The position numbers and the translations under genes are program-made. The notes beneath the pieces are model-generated. The model did no database searches. It was not told the origin of the DNA and worked only from the letters and a program-made list of their open reading frames with translations. Source: Lactobacillus helveticus DSM 20075 = CGMCC 1.1877 (lineage in GTDB: Bacteria > Bacillota > Bacilli > Lactobacillales > Lactobacillaceae). Taken from it: a stretch of 17,792 nt of DNA. This document shows, one piece after another, positions 14,956 through 17,792 of the stretch. Positions within the stretch are counted from its first letter, which is position 1. Each line of letters opens with the position of its first letter. Location: the NCBI RefSeq assembly GCF_000160855.1, contig NZ_GG700752.1, positions 665,098 through 682,889 on the forward strand. Reading direction: 5' to 3'.

Positions 14956-17785
14956 TAAGATCGTTATTCGTGGTGCACGAGAACATAATTTAAAAGATAT
15001 CGATGTAACTATTCCTAAAAATAAATTAGTAGTAGTTACTGGTCTATCGGGATCTGGTAAGAGTTCTTTAGCCTTTGATACCTTATATGCCGAAGGTAGA
15101 AGGCGTTATGTGCAATCACTTTCTAGTTATGCTAGACAATTCTTGGGGCAAATGGATAAGCCAGATGTTGATTCAATTGATGGATTAAATCCTGCTATTT
15201 CAATTGATCAAAAAACTACATCACATAATCCGCGTTCAACTGTAGGAACGGTAACGGAAATCAATGACTATTTGCGTCTTTTGTGGGCTCGTGTAGGTCA
15301 TCCTATTTGTCCTAATGATGGAACTTTAATTGAACGACAATCAGTTGATCAAATGGTAGATCGCATCATGGCTTTACCAGAAAGAACGAAAATTCAATTA
15401 TTAGCCCCCGTTATTCGAGCTAAACGTGGTGAACATAAGGATGTTTTTAAGCGAGTACAACGTGCAGGCTATGTCCGTGTTATTGTCGATGGCGAGATGC
15501 ATGAAATTGGCGAAGAATTTAATTTAGCTAAAAATAAGCGTCATAACATTGATATTGTGGTAGATCGCTTGATCATGAAAGACAGCATTAAATCTCGTTT
15601 GTTTGACTCAATTGAATCAGCACTTCGTTTATCCGATGGCTACATGAATGTTGATGTCATTGGCGACGAGATGCTTAACTTTTCCGAATATTACGCTTGT
15701 CCTAAGTGTGGCTTTACAGTAGGAGAAATGGAACCAAGACTCTTCTCATTTAATGCGCCATTTGGTGCTTGTCCTGATTGTGATGGATTAGGGATGAATT
15801 TAGCAGTTGATGAAGATTTGGTTGTGCCTGATAAGAGTAAAACTTTAGCAGAAGGTGCATTAGCTCCTTGGAAGACGTCCAATTATTATACTGAAATGTT
15901 GGAGCAAGCCTGTGCAGCACTCGATATTCCAATGAATAAGCCTTTTAATAAATTGACTAAAAAGCAAAGAGAGACAATTCTTCACGGTTCAACTAAGCCG
16001 GTTAAATTCCATGTTACCGGTGATTTTGGCGTCAATGATACAACCCAGCCATTTGAAGGAGTAATGGATAATGTCGAAAGACGTTATAAGCATCCAATGT
16101 CTAAATTCATGCGTGATGTAATGGGCAAGTATATGACAGAACTGACTTGTTCAACTTGTCACGGTAAACGATTGAATGAAAAAGCTCTGGCTGTAAAAGT
16201 GATGGGTAAGGATATCGCTGAAGCTTCTGAACTTTCAATTAGTAAATCTTTGGATTTCTTTAAGAGCGTCAAATTAAGCGAACAAGAAACTGTGATTGCT
16301 AAGCCGATTTTGAAAGAAGTATGTGATCGTCTTTCATTCTTGGATAGTGTAGGATTAGATTATTTAACTCTTTCTCGTTCTGCTAATACTTTATCTGGTG
16401 GGGAAGCTCAACGTATTCGTTTGGCTACTCAAATTGGTTCTAACTTGTCAGGAGTTATGTATGTTTTAGATGAACCTTCAATTGGACTTCATCAACGTGA
16501 TAATGATCGATTAATTGCTTCACTTAAGAGAATGCGGGACTTAGGCAACTCCTTGATTGTGGTTGAACATGATAATGAGACCATGCGTCAAGCCGATTAT
16601 CTGATTGATATGGGACCAGGTGCCGGTGTATATGGCGGTAAGGTAATGGCTCAAGGTACGCCAGAAGAAGTAGAAAAGAATCCTAAATCATTAACTGGGC
16701 AATATTTGTCTGGTAAAAAATTTGTTCCTGTTCCATTGAAGCGGCGTAAGGGCAATGGTAAGAAGATCACTATTACTGGTGCACAAGAAAACAACTTGAA
16801 GAATATCAACGTTGATTTTCCTTTAGGAAAATTTATCGTAGTTAGTGGTGTTTCAGGTTCAGGTAAATCAACCCTGGTTAACATGATTTTGAAGCGAGTA
16901 TTGGCTCAGAAATTAAATCATAATTCAACTAAGCCAGGCAAATATAAGTCGATTCGTGGGTATAAGAATATTGAAAAAATAATCGATATTGATCAAAGTC
17001 CTATTGGACGTACTCCACGCAGTAACCCAGCTACTTATACCAGTGTATTTGATGACATTCGTACGCTCTTTGCCCAAACAAATGAAGCTAAGATGAGAGG
17101 CTATACTAAAGCACGTTTTTCATTTAACGTTAAAGGCGGCCGGTGCGAAGCATGTCATGGTGACGGAATTATTAAGATCGAAATGAACTTCTTGCCAGAT
17201 GTGTATGTTCCATGTGAGGTTTGTCACGGCAGCCGTTATAATTCAGAAACTTTGGAAGTAACTTATCGTGAAAAGAATATTGCTCAAGTGCTTGATATGA
17301 CAATTAATGAAGCATGCAAGTTCTTTGAAAATATTCCTAAAATTGCACGTAAACTGCAAACCATTGTCGATGTAGGGTTAGGCTATGTTAAATTAGGTCA
17401 ATCTGCTACAACTTTATCTGGTGGAGAAGCCCAAAGAATGAAGTTAGCGGCAGAGTTGCAAAAACTGTCAACTGGTAAGAATTTCTATATTTTGGATGAA
17501 CCAACGACAGGTTTGCATACTGACGACATTAAACGTTTGCTTGAAGTTCTGCAGCGTTTAGTTGATGAAGGAAATACCGCTTTAGTAATTGAACATAATT
17601 TAGACGTGATTAAAAATGCCGATTGGATTATTGATTTAGGACCTGAAGGCGGTGAGGGTGGCGGCAATGTTGTTGCTACAGGAACGCCTGAAGAAATAGC
17701 TGAGGTAAAAGAGAGCTATACTGGTCAATATTTAAAGCCAGTTTTAAAGCGTGATACTAAATTAACTAGGGATGCAGAAAAATAA
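14945..17785 (+). CDS. uvrA: UvrA, excinuclease ABC subunit A
   Basis: UvrA is the ABC-type ATPase dimer that finds bulky DNA lesions and delivers UvrB. The 946-residue protein has two ATPase modules. The first has Walker A GLSGSGKS (33-40), signature [14 protein letters not shown] and Walker [11 protein letters not shown]. The second has Walker A GVSGSGKS (635-642), signature [15 protein letters not shown] and Walker [11 protein letters not shown]. Zinc modules are visible at C252/C255 with C276/C279, and at C734/C737 with C757/C760. The ATG at 14945 has AAGGGG 10 nt upstream and gives the normal family length; an open frame extends 29 codons further upstream but only within uvrB. The gene is complete, ending 7 nt before the window edge. 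Confidence 0.98.
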   Translation: MVNDKIVIRGAREHNLKDIDVTIPKNKLVVVTGLSGSGKSSLAFDTLYAEGRRRYVQSLSSYARQFLGQMDKPDVDSIDGLNPAISIDQKTTSHNPRSTVGTVTEINDYLRLLWARVGHPICPNDGTLIERQSVDQMVDRIMALPERTKIQLLAPVIRAKRGEHKDVFKRVQRAGYVRVIVDGEMHEIGEEFNLAKNKRHNIDIVVDRLIMKDSIKSRLFDSIESALRLSDGYMNVDVIGDEMLNFSEYYACPKCGFTVGEMEPRLFSFNAPFGACPDCDGLGMNLAVDEDLVVPDKSKTLAEGALAPWKTSNYYTEMLEQACAALDIPMNKPFNKLTKKQRETILHGSTKPVKFHVTGDFGVNDTTQPFEGVMDNVERRYKHPMSKFMRDVMGKYMTELTCSTCHGKRLNEKALAVKVMGKDIAEASELSISKSLDFFKSVKLSEQETVIAKPILKEVCDRLSFLDSVGLDYLTLSRSANTLSGGEAQRIRLATQIGSNLSGVMYVLDEPSIGLHQRDNDRLIASLKRMRDLGNSLIVVEHDNETMRQADYLIDMGPGAGVYGGKVMAQGTPEEVEKNPKSLTGQYLSGKKFVPVPLKRRKGNGKKITITGAQENNLKNINVDFPLGKFIVVSGVSGSGKSTLVNMILKRVLAQKLNHNSTKPGKYKSIRGYKNIEKIIDIDQSPIGRTPRSNPATYTSVFDDIRTLFAQTNEAKMRGYTKARFSFNVKGGRCEACHGDGIIKIEMNFLPDVYVPCEVCHGSRYNSETLEVTYREKNIAQVLDMTINEACKFFENIPKIARKLQTIVDVGLGYVKLGQSATTLSGGEAQRMKLAAELQKLSTGKNFYILDEPTTGLHTDDIKRLLEVLQRLVDEGNTALVIEHNLDVIKNADWIIDLGPEGGEGGGNVVATGTPEEIAEVKESYTGQYLKPVLKRDTKLTRDAEK

Positions 17786-17792
17786 AAAGTAG

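Overview
The window reads as a chromosomal housekeeping segment from a low-GC Gram-positive bacterium, most likely a Lactobacillus of the acidophilus/helveticus/crispatus group. This rests on the AT-rich sequence, strong AAGGAGG-type ribosome binding sites, long-form HPF, HPr kinase, an RF2 gene with a programmed frameshift, and the gene order yigZ / comFA-comFC-hpf-secA-prfB-orf-hprK-lgt-gpsA / pgm / uvrB-uvrA. No database search was possible, so the species is not fixed. No rRNA, tRNA, CRISPR array, IS element or prophage gene was seen.

Layout. At the left edge a YigZ/IMPACT-family gene runs leftward and ends inside a bidirectional terminator hairpin. All other genes run rightward. comFA and comFC (DNA uptake during competence) start divergently from yigZ. 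hpf (ribosome hibernation) has its own extended -10 promoter and a strong terminator. secA and prfB follow, separated by a G-U-rich terminator-like hairpin and a perfect 15-bp tandem duplication that covers the secA stop. prfB needs a +1 frameshift at an in-frame TGA, the known autoregulatory switch of RF2. A small two-helix membrane protein, hprK, lgt and gpsA then form a tight gene chain up to a terminator at 10278-10308.

The unusual part is 10257-11079. A promoter-like element with a weak cre-like site leads into a perfect 19-bp stem terminator with no gene between them. A second promoter and a strong RBS then drive a 130-codon ORF. The first half of this ORF looks like the last beta-helix turns of ADP-glucose pyrophosphorylase (GlgC/GlgD). 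The second half resembles the C-terminal beta-domain of a GH13 glucan-active enzyme. Next comes phosphoglucomutase, which makes glucose-1-phosphate. The simplest reading is that a glycogen (glg) operon once lay between gpsA and pgm and was deleted, leaving an in-frame fusion scar.

The right third holds uvrB and uvrA, overlapping by 11 nt. A near-consensus Gram-positive LexA/DinR box (13 of 14 positions) lies upstream of uvrB, with a terminator-type hairpin between that box and the uvrB start.

Functionally the segment joins protein export and lipoprotein maturation (secA, lgt), translation (hpf, prfB), carbon control (hprK), phospholipid and sugar-phosphate metabolism (gpsA, pgm), DNA uptake (comFA, comFC) and excision repair (uvrB, uvrA).
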